Assembly (NCBI RefSeq): GCF_000337455.1
Contig: NZ_AOIU01000013.1
Coordinates: forward strand, 124,001 to 188,000
DNA: 64,000 nt
Direction of reading: 5' to 3'
Origin: Halosimplex carlsbadense 2-9-1
Lineage (GTDB): Archaea > Halobacteriota > Halobacteria > Halobacteriales > Haloarculaceae
Under the pieces are notes generated by a model. The model was not told the DNA's origin. It did no database searches and was given only the letters and a program-made list of their open reading frames with translations. A program made the position numbers and the translations under genes. This document shows, piece after piece, positions 16,993 through 26,315 of this stretch (its first letter is position 1; each line of letters begins with the position of its first letter).

Positions 16993-17769
16993 ATGGAGTT
17001 CGATATCTCAGGAGACACGGCTATCGTCACCGGTGCCGGTCGGAACATCGGGCAGGCGATCGCCGAACTGTTCGCTGAACAGGGAGCCAACGTTGTCGTC
17101 GCGGATATCGACGGTGACAGAGCCCGCGACATAGCGACCGCGATCCGCGAGGACGGCGGTGAGGCTATCGCCGTCGTGGTCGACGTAACCGAGGAGTCTG
17201 ACGTCGTCGAGTTGATCGAGCGGACCGAATCCGAGTTCGGCGGCGTCGATATCCTGGTCAACAACGCCGCAGTGAAAGAGACCGCGCCGTTTCTCGACCT
17301 GTCCGTCGAGACGTTCGACCGCACGCTCGCAGTCAATCTTCGCGGGTACTTCCTCTGTGCCCGGGAGGCCGCCAAATCGATGCGTGATTCCGGTGGGGGC
17401 CGGATCGTCAACCTGTCATCGACATCCGGTCACAAGGGCGAACCATACTCGGTTGCGTACGGCACCTCGAAGGCGGGGATCCTCAATTTCACGCGCTCGG
17501 CCGCTAGGGCGCTCGCGGAACACGACATCCGCGTGAATACGCTCTCGCCGACCAGGACCGGGGCCGGAACTCTCCCCGACGAGACGGTCCCGACGACGGA
17601 CCCGGAACGTCTCGACATGCTATCCGATGAGGAGATCCGTGCCCGCACTCCGCTCGGTCGCATCGGAGAACCGATCGACCAAGCACGTGCGGTGCTGTAT
17701 CTCGCGTCGCCGGCGAGCGCCTTCGTCTCCGGCGTCGAACTCCGAGTCAACGGGGCACGCTCGGCGTAA
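16993..17769 (+). CDS. SDR family oxidoreductase
   Basis: A 258-residue classical short-chain dehydrogenase, clearly different from its neighbour. Cofactor motif TGAGRNIGQA near residue 12, NNAAVKET near 90, the Ser in NLSSTSGHKGE and the Tyr-Lys pair in AYGTSKAG near 156-160 are all present. GATTTATATGTG about 25-30 nt before the ATG is a good TATA box. The C-terminus (SGVELRVNGARSA) lacks the usual VDGG, having VNGA instead, which is a minor departure. Confidence 0.9.
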   Translation: MEFDISGDTAIVTGAGRNIGQAIAELFAEQGANVVVADIDGDRARDIATAIREDGGEAIAVVVDVTEESDVVELIERTESEFGGVDILVNNAAVKETAPFLDLSVETFDRTLAVNLRGYFLCAREAAKSMRDSGGGRIVNLSSTSGHKGEPYSVAYGTSKAGILNFTRSAARALAEHDIRVNTLSPTRTGAGTLPDETVPTTDPERLDMLSDEEIRARTPLGRIGEPIDQARAVLYLASPASAFVSGVELRVNGARSA

Positions 17770-17851
17770 CCGACCGGTTGAGGGGCCTCTCGGAGTGCCC
17801 CAACGCCGGGACTACCCGGCCGAATCGGCGCACCGACCGCGAATCTCGTTT

Positions 17852-17868
17852 TTGGTATCAATAAACAC
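17852..17868 (+). promoter_or_regulatory. Candidate autoregulatory motif before IclR gene
   Basis: TTGGTATCAATAAACAC matches the site at 16091-16107 in 15 of 17 positions and, like it, sits immediately before a TATA-like element (CACTTATG), 37-53 bases before the IclR start. Confidence 0.45.
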
Positions 17869-17904
17869 ACTTATGCTCCCACGTACAAATATGTTCTACC
17901 ACTG

Positions 17905-18669
17905 ATGTCGGAAAATGCGAAACATCCGATCAAATCTGTCGGTCGGTCGGTCCGCATTCTCGAGACGCTGAAAGACTCCGACTGGCATGGAGTCACGGAG
18001 ATATCCAGGAAAGTCGACCTCAATAAAGGGAGCGTCCACCACCACCTGAGCACGCTCAAAGAGAACGGGTTCGTGGTTGAAGAGGACGGGAAGTACAGGC
18101 TCGGGATGCGATTCCTCGAGTTTGGGATCCACGCTCGCAACCAGATGAAGCTATACGAGGTTGCCAAACCCAAGATAGACGAACTGGCCGAGGAGACCGG
18201 TGAACTGGCGAACCTGATGATCGAGGAGAACGGGCTCGGCGTCTACCTGTACATCGCCGGCGGCGACCAGGCTCTGTCCCTCGACACGAAGGTAGGTACA
18301 CAGCAGTATCTTCATACGTGTGCTCTTGGCAAAACGATTCTGGCCCACCTCCCGGACCCGGAGGTCGACCGCATTCTCCAAAACCACGGGCTGCCGGAGG
18401 AGACACCGAACACCGTCACCGACCGAGAAGACCTGTTCCGAGAGCTTGAACAGGTGCGCGAACGGGGCCTCGCCTTCGACGGGGAGGAGCGGGCCGAAGG
18501 GATCCGCTGTGTCGCGGCACCGATCCGGACCAACGATGGTGAGTTACTCGGGGCAGTGAGCGTCTCGGGACCGGCAAGCAGGATGAAACAGCATCGTTTC
18601 AAAAACGAGATCGCTGATCTCGTCGAAAATACTGCGACGGTCATCCAGATCAACGCCACGTACGGATGA
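17905..18669 (+). CDS. IclR family transcriptional regulator
   Basis: A 254-residue regulator with an N-terminal winged helix-turn-helix (SVRILETLKDSDWHGVTEIS through NKGSVHHHLSTLKENGFV, residues 14-55) and a C-terminal IclR effector-binding domain (from about residue 80; LHTCALGKTILAHLPD and GIRCVAAPIR). IclR proteins commonly control nearby catabolic operons and bind pathway intermediates. Its place after the importer and SDR genes makes it the likely regulator of this island. A motif shared with the SDR promoter at 16091 lies before its own start. Confidence 0.92.
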   Translation: MSENAKHPIKSVGRSVRILETLKDSDWHGVTEISRKVDLNKGSVHHHLSTLKENGFVVEEDGKYRLGMRFLEFGIHARNQMKLYEVAKPKIDELAEETGELANLMIEENGLGVYLYIAGGDQALSLDTKVGTQQYLHTCALGKTILAHLPDPEVDRILQNHGLPEETPNTVTDREDLFRELEQVRERGLAFDGEERAEGIRCVAAPIRTNDGELLGAVSVSGPASRMKQHRFKNEIADLVENTATVIQINATYG

Positions 18670-19233
18670 TCAGGCGCTGTCCGGGCTGTTGACTATCACC
18701 CGGCCGGCCCATATCAACACTTGGCACTGTGGTCCGGATGCCTCGGATTCTCTGGGGCTTGCCTGCGCGTTTTCTCTTCCCAAACGAAGCAAGAGATTAC
18801 AATATTAGTTTTGTAATCAAGCGTATTACGAGCATGTTACACCTCCATAATAATAAATTAAGGCTCGCTGCCATGTGGTCCGGCTTTGGTGTCGGCTTTT
18901 GGGTCATGATTAGGACCACGGCTGGTGAGATCGAGGTATTCGATACCTGTCAGACGTTACCCGGGCCAACCGGACCGAGGACACTCAACCACATCGAGCC
19001 GATACGTATTCGGGCCACGTTGAATGGACGACTGGCCTATCGGCCGTTCGTGTTTGACAATACCAAACTGCCCCCATTTCGTGGGGATTCGGAGTCGCAA
19101 GGGGGTGTACTGTCACCAGCTCTCACACTCACGTCATCCAGAGGTCGCGTCAGTTCCGACAGCGCCCGGAAACCACTGTCCGTCAGTGGCTCTTGCCCGT
19201 ACTTTGATTTGGACGGCTACAGAATACTCACTC
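18670..19233. other. AT-rich intergenic region, no gene recognised
   Basis: More than 500 bases with no convincing gene. A plus-strand open frame (18729-19265) has no family signature and an unlike composition. The stretch around 18790-18860 is unusually AT-rich for this genome and holds an inverted repeat. Confidence 0.45.
18795..18818. repeat. Inverted repeat GATTACAA-N8-TTGTAATC
   Basis: Perfect 8-bp arms, GATTACAA at 18795-18802 and TTGTAATC at 18811-18818, with an 8-base AT-rich spacer. It could be an operator or part of a lost element. A related palindrome is at 34529-34542. Confidence 0.4.
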
Positions 19234-19641
19234 GTGGAAACAGAACCTGTAACGGACGACGATAGAGAACTCGTCCGTCTCGCCGAAGAACTGCTAGCTA
19301 AGTGCCACGTCCCGGGCCGTCACCGGTGTAGCAGCGCCCTCCGAACGACGTCGGGAGAGGTGTATACGGGTATCAACCTCATCGCTGGCGGACGGGCCGA
19401 TGTCCACTCCGAACAGGCTGCCTACGCCAACGCGGTGGCGGCAGGTGACGACGACGTTGCGACAAGCGTCGCGGTGATGTATGAGGACGACGACGCGAGT
19501 AAACCGATGCAGGTGGAACCCGCCTGTGGCGTCTGTCGGGAGTTCTTCTACACGTTCGCCCCGGAGGTTGACATCATCTTCCCGAGGGATAACGAACTGG
19601 AAAAGGCGCCGCTATCGGCGTTACTCCCGGTGAAACAGTAG
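19234..19641 (+). CDS. cdd: Cytidine deaminase
   Basis: A 135-residue protein of the small homotetrameric cytidine deaminase family, converting cytidine or deoxycytidine to the uridine form with release of ammonia. The zinc site is visible: His58 with catalytic Glu60 in ADVHSEQAAY, and Cys98 and Cys101 in EPACGVCREF. His at the first ligand position resembles the E. coli enzyme more than the Cys form of many small enzymes. The GTG at 19234 starts VETEPVTDDDRELV just before the first helix; the open frame extends upstream without family similarity. In this island it could feed pyrimidines to the hydantoinase-type enzymes, but no dihydropyrimidine dehydrogenase is seen here. Confidence 0.82.
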   Translation: METEPVTDDDRELVRLAEELLAKCHVPGRHRCSSALRTTSGEVYTGINLIAGGRADVHSEQAAYANAVAAGDDDVATSVAVMYEDDDASKPMQVEPACGVCREFFYTFAPEVDIIFPRDNELEKAPLSALLPVKQ

Positions 19642-19769
19642 CCCGGGACGGCGCTGTCCGCGACGCGGCTCTCCCGAACGGACAGCTCCCTCTCGACTCA
19701 TACCCATAGTATATAACGAACATATGTATAAATATTATTGTATATAGTCAGGAATGAGTATGCCATTGC

Positions 19770-19960
19770 AGACGGCGAGCGATGTACTAGAGAGATCACG
19801 CTATCAAGGAGGTGGGCATTGGTTTTCGTGTGGTCCTCTGATTCGATGAACCGGCGTACGGGAACGATGTGGTGAACGTCGGGATTACGGCCGATGTCAT
19901 CCGCCGTCGTGCCACAGCGGATACACTGCAAGTCGTCTCGTTGTAGTACTCGGCGCCGAA
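19770..19960 (-). pseudogene. Remnant of an HNH endonuclease gene
   Basis: Minus-strand translation gives VLQRDDLQCIRCGTTADDIG, then NPDVHHIVPVR and ESEDHTKTNAHLLDSVISL. This is the HNH core with its first zinc Cys pair (CIRC) and the HH of the catalytic motif. The second Cys pair expected after VISL is lost and the frame turns to non-protein sequence. The upstream side is cut by the IS630 copy that begins at 19976. Confidence 0.7.
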
Positions 19961-19975
19961 TATCTATTGGAGAAC

Positions 19976-20971
19976 AGTTAGAATTTTCCGCTCAAAAGTT
20001 GTGTCGTGATCAACGGAGCATCTCGACGGTTTCTCCGTCGAAGAAATCCAAGGCGCCCTCGACAACGTTGAGAGAAACAAGCCGATACAACGGTTGATAG
20101 CGGCGGCTGCGTACAAGAAGGGTGTGACGCAGACCGAGTCTGGCAAGTGGCACGATACTGGTCGGAGAACAATCTACAGTTGGCTGATACGGTTCGGCAC
20201 AGTCGAACCGCTTGCGCAAGCTACGTCTGATGCTCACTGATCTGGGAGAAAGCAAGATATTTCAGAATCACAGCAAAAAGAGCTCGAACAAACCGTCCAC
20301 GAGCCTCCTGGGGAGGTTGGGGTCAACGCGCCGACACGGACGCCGGCCCCCGTCGAAGAATGTCTCGAAGACCGATACGGGGTCGAGTACTCCTATCCGA
20401 GTTGTAGGCGGCTGTGCCCCGCTGCACAGCCGCCGCAGCCGGTGACGAACAAGAACCGTTCCACGACGAACTCGAAAAAAGCGAGTGGAGATGGACGCCA
20501 AACTAATCTGTATCGACCAAATCAAGAAATCTGTGCAGGCCGAACCGCGTGCCGCGTGGTTTCGGCGGGCATTCGCCCGAGCGTCGAACTGTCTGACTGG
20601 ACGTATCTACTCGGTGTGATTACCGGAGACGGCGAATGCTTCTCTTCCCGTTTTATCGAATACGTCACCGTCGATCACACGATTCGTGACATTTTTATTT
20701 TATTAAAAACATTTGGATATGGATAGATCATGTGCTGGATAGAGCGCCGTACTTTCGGGCGTCAGCTGTACGGACTTGGCGACCTGTGACGACTTCGTCT
20801 TCCGCACGTTCGCTGGATAGTCATCGGAACACGGTCCAGTCGAAGAACGCTTGTAACAACCGCGTTCAGCGTTTAACGACCGGATCTCTGATTCACTTGC
20901 TGAGGCACCCACAGCGATCGACACCGGTCTCGACCGGTTGTTGCTTCCAAGAGTGGGCAATCATTTCTAAA
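19976..20971 (+). pseudogene. Decayed IS630-family transposase, copy B
   Basis: A full-length but ruined copy on the plus strand. Pieces in three frames include EEIQGALDNVERNKPIQRL, TQTESGKWHDTGRRTIYSWL, GVEYSYPSCRRL, ELSDWTYLLGVITGDGE, the catalytic LDRAPYFRASAV and the end AIDTGLDRLLLPRVGNHF followed by TAA at 20968. Several stops and frame shifts lie between. Its left end (CAGTTAGAATTTTCCGCTC) matches the other two copies. It separates the two catabolic islands and truncates an HNH gene. Confidence 0.85.
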
Positions 20972-21040
20972 TATGCTATAGCAGAAGCAGCTACATATCC
21001 ACTCTAGTAGTGGATGAATCGGCCTCCCCGCGAGACGGGC

Positions 21041-22171
21041 TCAGTCGTCTACCGAGGTCTCTCGCGGGCCGAGATACGTCTCTTCGTCCGAGTCCGCGAG
21101 GACGACGATCCGATCCACGACGAGACTGGGATCGAGCGCGTCGAGTGCGAACGTCTGGACGCCGGCAGCGGGGATCTCGTGTCGCGTGGTGCCGACTGCA
21201 GCGCCCCGGAGGACGTTCTGTTGCCACGTGTGGTTGTGTTCGCCGCCCGCCGGATCGATAGACGTGACGACGCGGTCGTCGCCGATGTCGACGGCGTACC
21301 GCAGGTCTCGCTCCTCGGTGAGCGACTGCGTCGGAATGCAGTACACGTCGACTGTCACCGTCCCCGAATCGGGAACGTCGACGTCGAACTCCAGGCGCGG
21401 CGCGTCGCCCGTGTCGGGGTCGTAGCTCTCGAAGACTGCCGGCACGACTGCGACCGTCTCTCCAGAGACCTGTCCGGGAACGTCCGCGTCGACCCAGTGC
21501 GTACCCTCACCCTCGCGCCGTCGACTGGCGTGTTCGGCCTCCATCGCTGCGACCCCGTCGACGACCGCGAAGTCCCCGCCCGTCTGTCGAGCTGGGGTAG
21601 CGACGACGCGCACTTTCTTCTCGTTCCCGCACCCCCAGGGGGATTTGTGACGCAAAATCGTCACGGTGCCGGTCGCACCGCCGTCGGGTACGGCCGCCCA
21701 GTCGACGCCGACGCGGAGTCGCGTCTCGTCGGCCAGTGTACCCCCTTCCTCGGACAGTTCGATCCAGTCGTCGCTCGTCTCGACGGTCCACTCTACCGGC
21801 TCGGTCCCGCGCGCGAACAGGCCCAGGAATCGGTCGCGGTCCGTCCGCCGGTCGAACGTGGGCAGCGACGGCGGATGGATCGCTCCCTCTTGCACCGGTT
21901 CGTGGTGGCCCTCGGGGATCACGCCGAGACCGGGAACGTCGCCGCCCTCGACGGTCGCGGTCCGCAGCTCGTCGAACACGGGAAGGTCGCGCGGGTGATA
22001 GGACATCATCTGGTCCCATTTCCCGTCGAGCAGCGTCTCGTTGAAATAGCGGGTCTCTTCGACGATGCGTTCGTGTGCGGCGTCGGCGCGCTCGCCGCAG
22101 CTGTCCGCTGTCACGCGACCCTGTCCGGCGTACCGTCGACTCCTGTGAGCGTGGAGGTACTTCGCCGACAT
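21041..22171 (-). pseudogene. C-terminal part of a GH115-type glucuronidase
   Basis: The 376-residue frame resembles the C-terminal half of glycoside hydrolase family 115 (xylan alpha-1,2-glucuronidase). RIVEETRYFNETLLDGKWDQ, MMSYHPRDLPVF and the later GVAAMEAEHASRRREGEG, the start of the GH115 C-terminal domain, support this. Family members are about 850-1000 residues; the N-terminal domain and most of the catalytic barrel are missing. A start at 22171 (MSAKYLHAH) is arbitrary, as the upstream residues are not homologous. It is probably a truncated remnant, though the C-terminal beta domains could still fold. Confidence 0.7.
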
Positions 22172-22253
22172 GGCGGCGGCTGCCGTCCGAGGTCGCGGGT
22201 AATTGAGACTTTCGGCACAAAATATAAATGGTAGTGCTCGGAGGTTCCGGTAG

Positions 22254-23003
22254 ATGGACGTACTGTACATCGGCGATCACAAGCTACAGGCAAACGAATA
22301 CTACGTCGGTGCCGATTCGTTCAAGATGTTCCACCAGAAGATCCGGGACTACGAGCCGCTCCTCGAGACATTAGAGGGGGCGACGGATCTGTCCGTCGAC
22401 TTCCTCGACGGCCCGGACACGATGACGGACTTCCCCCGGTCCGTCGAGGAACTGGCCGAGTACGACGCGCTGATCATCAGCGACCTCAGTCGCGGCACGC
22501 TCGAGCCACACTTCCACCCCGACAGTATCCCGGGGCCGAACCTCCTGCGGATCGTCCGGGACTTCGTCGCCGACGGCGGCGGCCTCGTGTACTGCGGCGG
22601 CTGGATGACGTTCCAGGGATACCAGGGCGTCGGGAACTGGCACGGCACGCCGGTCGCCGACACGTTGCCTGTCGACATTCGGCCGATCTACGACGACCGC
22701 GTCGAGCGGCCGGAGGGAGCGTCGGTGACGGTCGAACGGCCGGATCACCCCCTGCTGGACTCCGTTGAAGACGAATCGTTACCGACCATCTACGGGTACA
22801 ACGAGGTCGCGGGCTTGCGCGACGACGCCACGGAGATCGCGACCGTCGATGGGAACCCGCTCCTGGCCGTCACCGAACACGGAGAGGGGCGCGTCGTCAC
22901 GTACACGTCGGACCCGGGCATCCAGTGGGGACTGGATCTAGTCGACTGGGACGGCTACGACGAGTTCTGGCTCGACGCCCTCGAGTGGGCGACCCGGCAG
23001 TAG
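22254..23003 (+). CDS. GATase1-like family protein (putative glutamine amidotransferase fold)
   Basis: A 249-residue protein of the GATase1_like family, related in fold to glutamine amidotransferases and ThuA-type proteins. Core segments are DVLYIGDHKL, YDALIISDLSRGTL, FVADGGGLVYCGGWMTFQGY and TPVADTLPVDI. The usual catalytic Cys at the nucleophile elbow is not obvious, so amidotransferase activity is unlikely. It begins at the ATG at 22254 with a TATA-like AAATATAAATGG about 26 nt upstream. A paralogue is at 31116-31871. Both sit in the sugar-related island, where proteins of this type often occur beside oxidoreductases and ABC importers. Confidence 0.78.
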   Translation: MDVLYIGDHKLQANEYYVGADSFKMFHQKIRDYEPLLETLEGATDLSVDFLDGPDTMTDFPRSVEELAEYDALIISDLSRGTLEPHFHPDSIPGPNLLRIVRDFVADGGGLVYCGGWMTFQGYQGVGNWHGTPVADTLPVDIRPIYDDRVERPEGASVTVERPDHPLLDSVEDESLPTIYGYNEVAGLRDDATEIATVDGNPLLAVTEHGEGRVVTYTSDPGIQWGLDLVDWDGYDEFWLDALEWATRQ

Positions 23004-23153
23004 CTCGCGGCTCACGCTCGCTACATCGGGATCGACGTGATATTTTCCGCTACGTGGCGGTCCGAAACTCCGGGTCTGACTGTCGGGTAACTCGACTATT
23101 GGCCACGTTCAGTGTCGTCGCTCTCGCTGGCGGCCAACGTGTAGCCTCCGCAG

Positions 23154-23807
23154 TTAGTCCGTGGTTCGGAGACTCTGGGCCGTGGGGACTTCCCATCCGT
23201 AGGTTACCGCCAGGATGCGTGTGCCGAACGTAACGGACACACAGAGGACCGCCGAGAGCCCTCCCGGTCCGCCGAGGTGGACGGCGAGCCAGTAGACGAG
23301 ACCGCCCAGAAACGCACAACTGGCGTAGAAGTCGTCGAGCAGGACGAACGGAGACCGGTCGAGTAACACGTCTGCGAACGCCCCGCCACCGACGGCGTTG
23401 ATGATCGCGAGCGCGACGACGCCGAAACCGCCGAGCCCCGCAGTCGTCGCGACGATCGCCCCTGCGGTTGCGAACGACGCGAGTCCGACCGCGTCCGCGA
23501 GAACCGTCACCGGGTGGTCGTTCGCCGACTCGACGACGGCACTGACGCCGACGGCCGTCACCACGCCGAGCATTCCGACGGCCACCTCGGCCGGGGAACT
23601 GAGCGCGAGCGGGACGCGGTTCACCAGCAGGTCGCGTGTCGTCCCACCCGCGAACGCGGTCACGAGACCGACGACGGCGATCCCGAACAGGTCGAACCGT
23701 TCGCGGATGGCCTTCCTCGCCCCGACAAAGGCGAACGCTACGAGACCGATCACGTTGATCACAGTGAACGGATCAACGGAAACGCCGGCAGTGTCGAGGA
23801 CAGTCAC
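23154..23807 (-). CDS. Trimeric intracellular cation channel (TRIC/UPF0126) family membrane protein
   Basis: A protein of about 217 residues with two UPF0126 repeats, each with three membrane segments. Family hallmarks are VINVIGLVAFAFVGARKA near the N-terminus, GTTRDLLVNR after the first repeat and GGGAFADVLLDR after the second. Members act as potassium-permeable channels or uncharacterised membrane proteins. The start is uncertain: GTG at 23807 gives a length typical of the family, while the open frame reaches 23978 with an unlike, charged leader. Confidence 0.8.
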   Translation of the reverse strand: MTVLDTAGVSVDPFTVINVIGLVAFAFVGARKAIRERFDLFGIAVVGLVTAFAGGTTRDLLVNRVPLALSSPAEVAVGMLGVVTAVGVSAVVESANDHPVTVLADAVGLASFATAGAIVATTAGLGGFGVVALAIINAVGGGAFADVLLDRSPFVLLDDFYASCAFLGGLVYWLAVHLGGPGGLSAVLCVSVTFGTRILAVTYGWEVPTAQSLRTTD

Positions 23808-24019
23808 GCTGTGGTCACCTGTGAGCGATACGTCGACCCCGGTGGTCCTATATCTACCTGATCGCGCCGTCACACACTGCGTTTGCAGTACACCGACCGG
23901 ACAGACTCTCTGGGTCTTCCGGTCGCTCTCTCCGAGGGCGGAGATTGACGGTCGGCGACTGCTCACCGGCCCGAGCAAACGATTAAATAACGCGAGACAG
24001 TCTACCCGACGTGTCTCCG

Positions 24020-25294
24020 ATGCCGTCCGAAGACCTGCCAGACGCGATCGACCTCCGACGCGAGTTTCACGAGTACCCCGAGCCCTCGTGGTGTGAGTTC
24101 CACACGACGAGCCGTCTCGTCGACCTCGTCGAGGCCGTCGGCGTCGACGAGTGCTACGTGGGCGAAGACGCTATCGACCCGGAGAGTCGCCTGGGCGTAC
24201 CCGAGCAGACAGTGCTCGACGACTGGCACGAGAAGGCCGCCAGACGAGGCGCCCGCGACGACGTCCTCGATGCCGTCGAGGGCGGAGCGACCGGGCTAGT
24301 CGCCGTACTGGAGCGAGGTGATGGCCCGGTCGTCGGACTTCGCGTCGACATCGATGCCCTGCCGGTCGCGGAACCGAGCGACGCCGACCACGAGCCCGCT
24401 GCGAAGGGATTTCGGTCGGTCGAAGAGGGCATCATGCACGCCTGCGGCCACGACGCTCACATGGCTATCGGGCTCGGGACGCTCGCGGAACTGGCGGACC
24501 GGGAGTTCGACGGGACGCTCAAGGTGTTCTTCCAGCCGGCCGAAGAAGTGCTCGGCGGTGGCGAGGCCATGGTCAATGCCGGCCACATCGACGATGTCGA
24601 CTCACTGTTCGCCGTGCACGTGGGCTTCGGGTACTCGACCGGGACGGTCGTCGCCGGAGCCGAGGAGTTCCTGGCGATCCGGCAACGCCGGGCGACGTTC
24701 ACGGGCGAGTCCGCACACGCGGGTGCGGCGCCACAGGACGGCCGGAACGCGATGCAAGCAATGGCCACGGCGGTCCAGAACCTCCACGCGATCCCACGAC
24801 ACGCGGACGCGCTCACGCGCGTGAACGTCGGCCGGGCGGAGGCCGGTCGGGCCTCGAACGTCGTCGCCGAGCGAGCGGTGATCGAACTCGAGGCGCGCGC
24901 CGGGACCAACCCCGTGCTCGAAGCGGTCGACCGGCGCGTCGACCGCGTCCTCGAACACGCCGCGGGGATGTACGACTGCGAGCTCTCGACGGAGACGATC
25001 GGGAGAGCGCCGCGGGTGGACAGCGACCCGGTCCTAGCCTCGACCGTCTGCGAGGCCGCGGCTCCGGTGTCGGGCGTCGAGGAGGTCCGTCGACGGGGCG
25101 CGTTCGGAGCGAGCGAGGACGCGACGTACTTCATGGACGCCGTCGCCGCGAACGGCGGGCAGGCGACGTACGTCATCGTCGGGACCGACCATCCGAGTGG
25201 CCACCACACGCCCAGGTTCGACGTCGACGAGCCCAGTATCGACATCGGGACCGAGGTGCTCGCTGGCGCTATCGAGGAAGCGCTGTCCACGTGA
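24020..25294 (+). CDS. M20D family amidohydrolase (aminoacyl or p-aminobenzoyl-glutamate hydrolase type)
   Basis: A 424-residue amidohydrolase of the M20D group (IAA-amino acid, hippurate and p-aminobenzoyl-glutamate hydrolases). Metal ligands are visible: DIDALPVAE, MHACGHDAHMAIGL with the Cys and two His near residue 148, FQPAEEVLGGGEAM near 177 and the terminal HTPRF. The dimerisation domain holds GESAHAGAAPQDGRNAM. ATG at 24020 was chosen; an in-frame GTG nine bases upstream is equally compatible with the TATA-like GATTAAATAA at 23981. An insertion after residue 45 (PESRLGVPEQTVLDDWH) resembles the AbgB/HmrA-type subgroup. The substrate is not known. Confidence 0.87.
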   Translation: MPSEDLPDAIDLRREFHEYPEPSWCEFHTTSRLVDLVEAVGVDECYVGEDAIDPESRLGVPEQTVLDDWHEKAARRGARDDVLDAVEGGATGLVAVLERGDGPVVGLRVDIDALPVAEPSDADHEPAAKGFRSVEEGIMHACGHDAHMAIGLGTLAELADREFDGTLKVFFQPAEEVLGGGEAMVNAGHIDDVDSLFAVHVGFGYSTGTVVAGAEEFLAIRQRRATFTGESAHAGAAPQDGRNAMQAMATAVQNLHAIPRHADALTRVNVGRAEAGRASNVVAERAVIELEARAGTNPVLEAVDRRVDRVLEHAAGMYDCELSTETIGRAPRVDSDPVLASTVCEAAAPVSGVEEVRRRGAFGASEDATYFMDAVAANGGQATYVIVGTDHPSGHHTPRFDVDEPSIDIGTEVLAGAIEEALST

Positions 25295-25349
25295 CACCGT
25301 TCGCGTCCGGTCCCGCCGGTCTCCCCCCGCCCGCACTCACTGACCGGGT

Positions 25350-26132
25350 TCAGAACACCTGCCAGCCGCCGTCGACCTGAAGCATCTCCCCCGTCACGTA
25401 CCCGGCCTGCTCGCTGGCCAGGTAGAGATACGCCGGTGCGAGATCCGCCGGCGTGCCGGCCCGGCCGAGCGGCACCGGTTTGACGAGTTCGTCGTCGGCG
25501 ATCTTCTCCCTGGCCTCGTCGGCCCACCCGTCGGTCATTTCCGTCGCGATCTGTCCGGGCGCGACGGCGTTGACGCGGATGTCGTGCTCCGCGAGTTCGA
25601 GTGCCGACCCGCGCGTGATCATCCGGATCGCGCCCTTCGAGGAGTCGTACTGGACCTGGTCGTACTGGGCGAGGTCCGAGCTGATCGACGCCGTATTGAT
25701 GACGACGCCGGGGTCGTCGCGGTCTATCATGTCGTTGGCCGCCGCCTGCGTGCCGAAAAAGGTCCCGCGGACGTTGACCGCGTGAATCTTGTCGAACGTC
25801 TCCGGGTCGACCTCCCGGATGGACCCGGAGACGATGATCCCGGCGTTGTTGATCATGACGTCGACGCCGCCGAACTCGCGAGCGGCTTCCACGAGCGTCT
25901 CTAGCTGGTCGACGTCGGTCACGTCGGTCTGGACGAACTCGGCGTCTCCCCCCTCCTCGCGGACGAGTTCGTGGGTCGGTACGTCGCCGTCTTTGGGGTC
26001 CGGCCGGAGGTCGGCGACGATGGTCATCGCGCCGGCCGCTCCGAACTGTCGGGCGATCTCCCGGCCGATGCCGGACGCCGCACCGGTAACGATGACTGTC
26101 TCTCCGTCGAACTGTGGGTTGAGCTGCCCCAT
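25350..26132 (-). CDS. SDR family oxidoreductase, possible sugar dehydrogenase
   Basis: A 260-residue classical SDR. Cofactor site TGAASGIGRE near residue 17, an acidic VADLRPDP after the second strand, which usually marks NAD preference, NNAGIIVSG near 95, Ser in NTASISSD and the Tyr-Lys pair in QYDSSKGA near 160. The C-terminus is GEMLQVDGGWQVF. ATG at 26132 begins MGQLNPQFDG; the longer frame adds nothing conserved. It is divergent from the phosphotriesterase-like gene, close enough to share a control region. With that hydrolase and the dehydratase at 32012 it could oxidise a sugar to a lactone. Confidence 0.88.
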   Translation of the reverse strand: MGQLNPQFDGETVIVTGAASGIGREIARQFGAAGAMTIVADLRPDPKDGDVPTHELVREEGGDAEFVQTDVTDVDQLETLVEAAREFGGVDVMINNAGIIVSGSIREVDPETFDKIHAVNVRGTFFGTQAAANDMIDRDDPGVVINTASISSDLAQYDQVQYDSSKGAIRMITRGSALELAEHDIRVNAVAPGQIATEMTDGWADEAREKIADDELVKPVPLGRAGTPADLAPAYLYLASEQAGYVTGEMLQVDGGWQVF

Positions 26133-26315
26133 GGGTGAGAGATGTATCGGGCGTCCCCTTAGCGTTTGTTGCGTGGCCCCGACCGTCGACGGTGTCGGCA
26201 TCGAGTCGGGCCCGGTTCCACCGCGATGGTGAGGAGCTGCGCGTCGACTGTAGATGGAGTTGCGGGCGGGCGCACCATCAGTACCTTCTTAGAACTGCCT
26301 GTCGAAGATGTGACC

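Noticed and set aside
18729-19265. 178-codon open frame before the cytidine deaminase
   Set aside because: It has no family signal and an unlike composition, and it overlaps the deaminase start in another frame.
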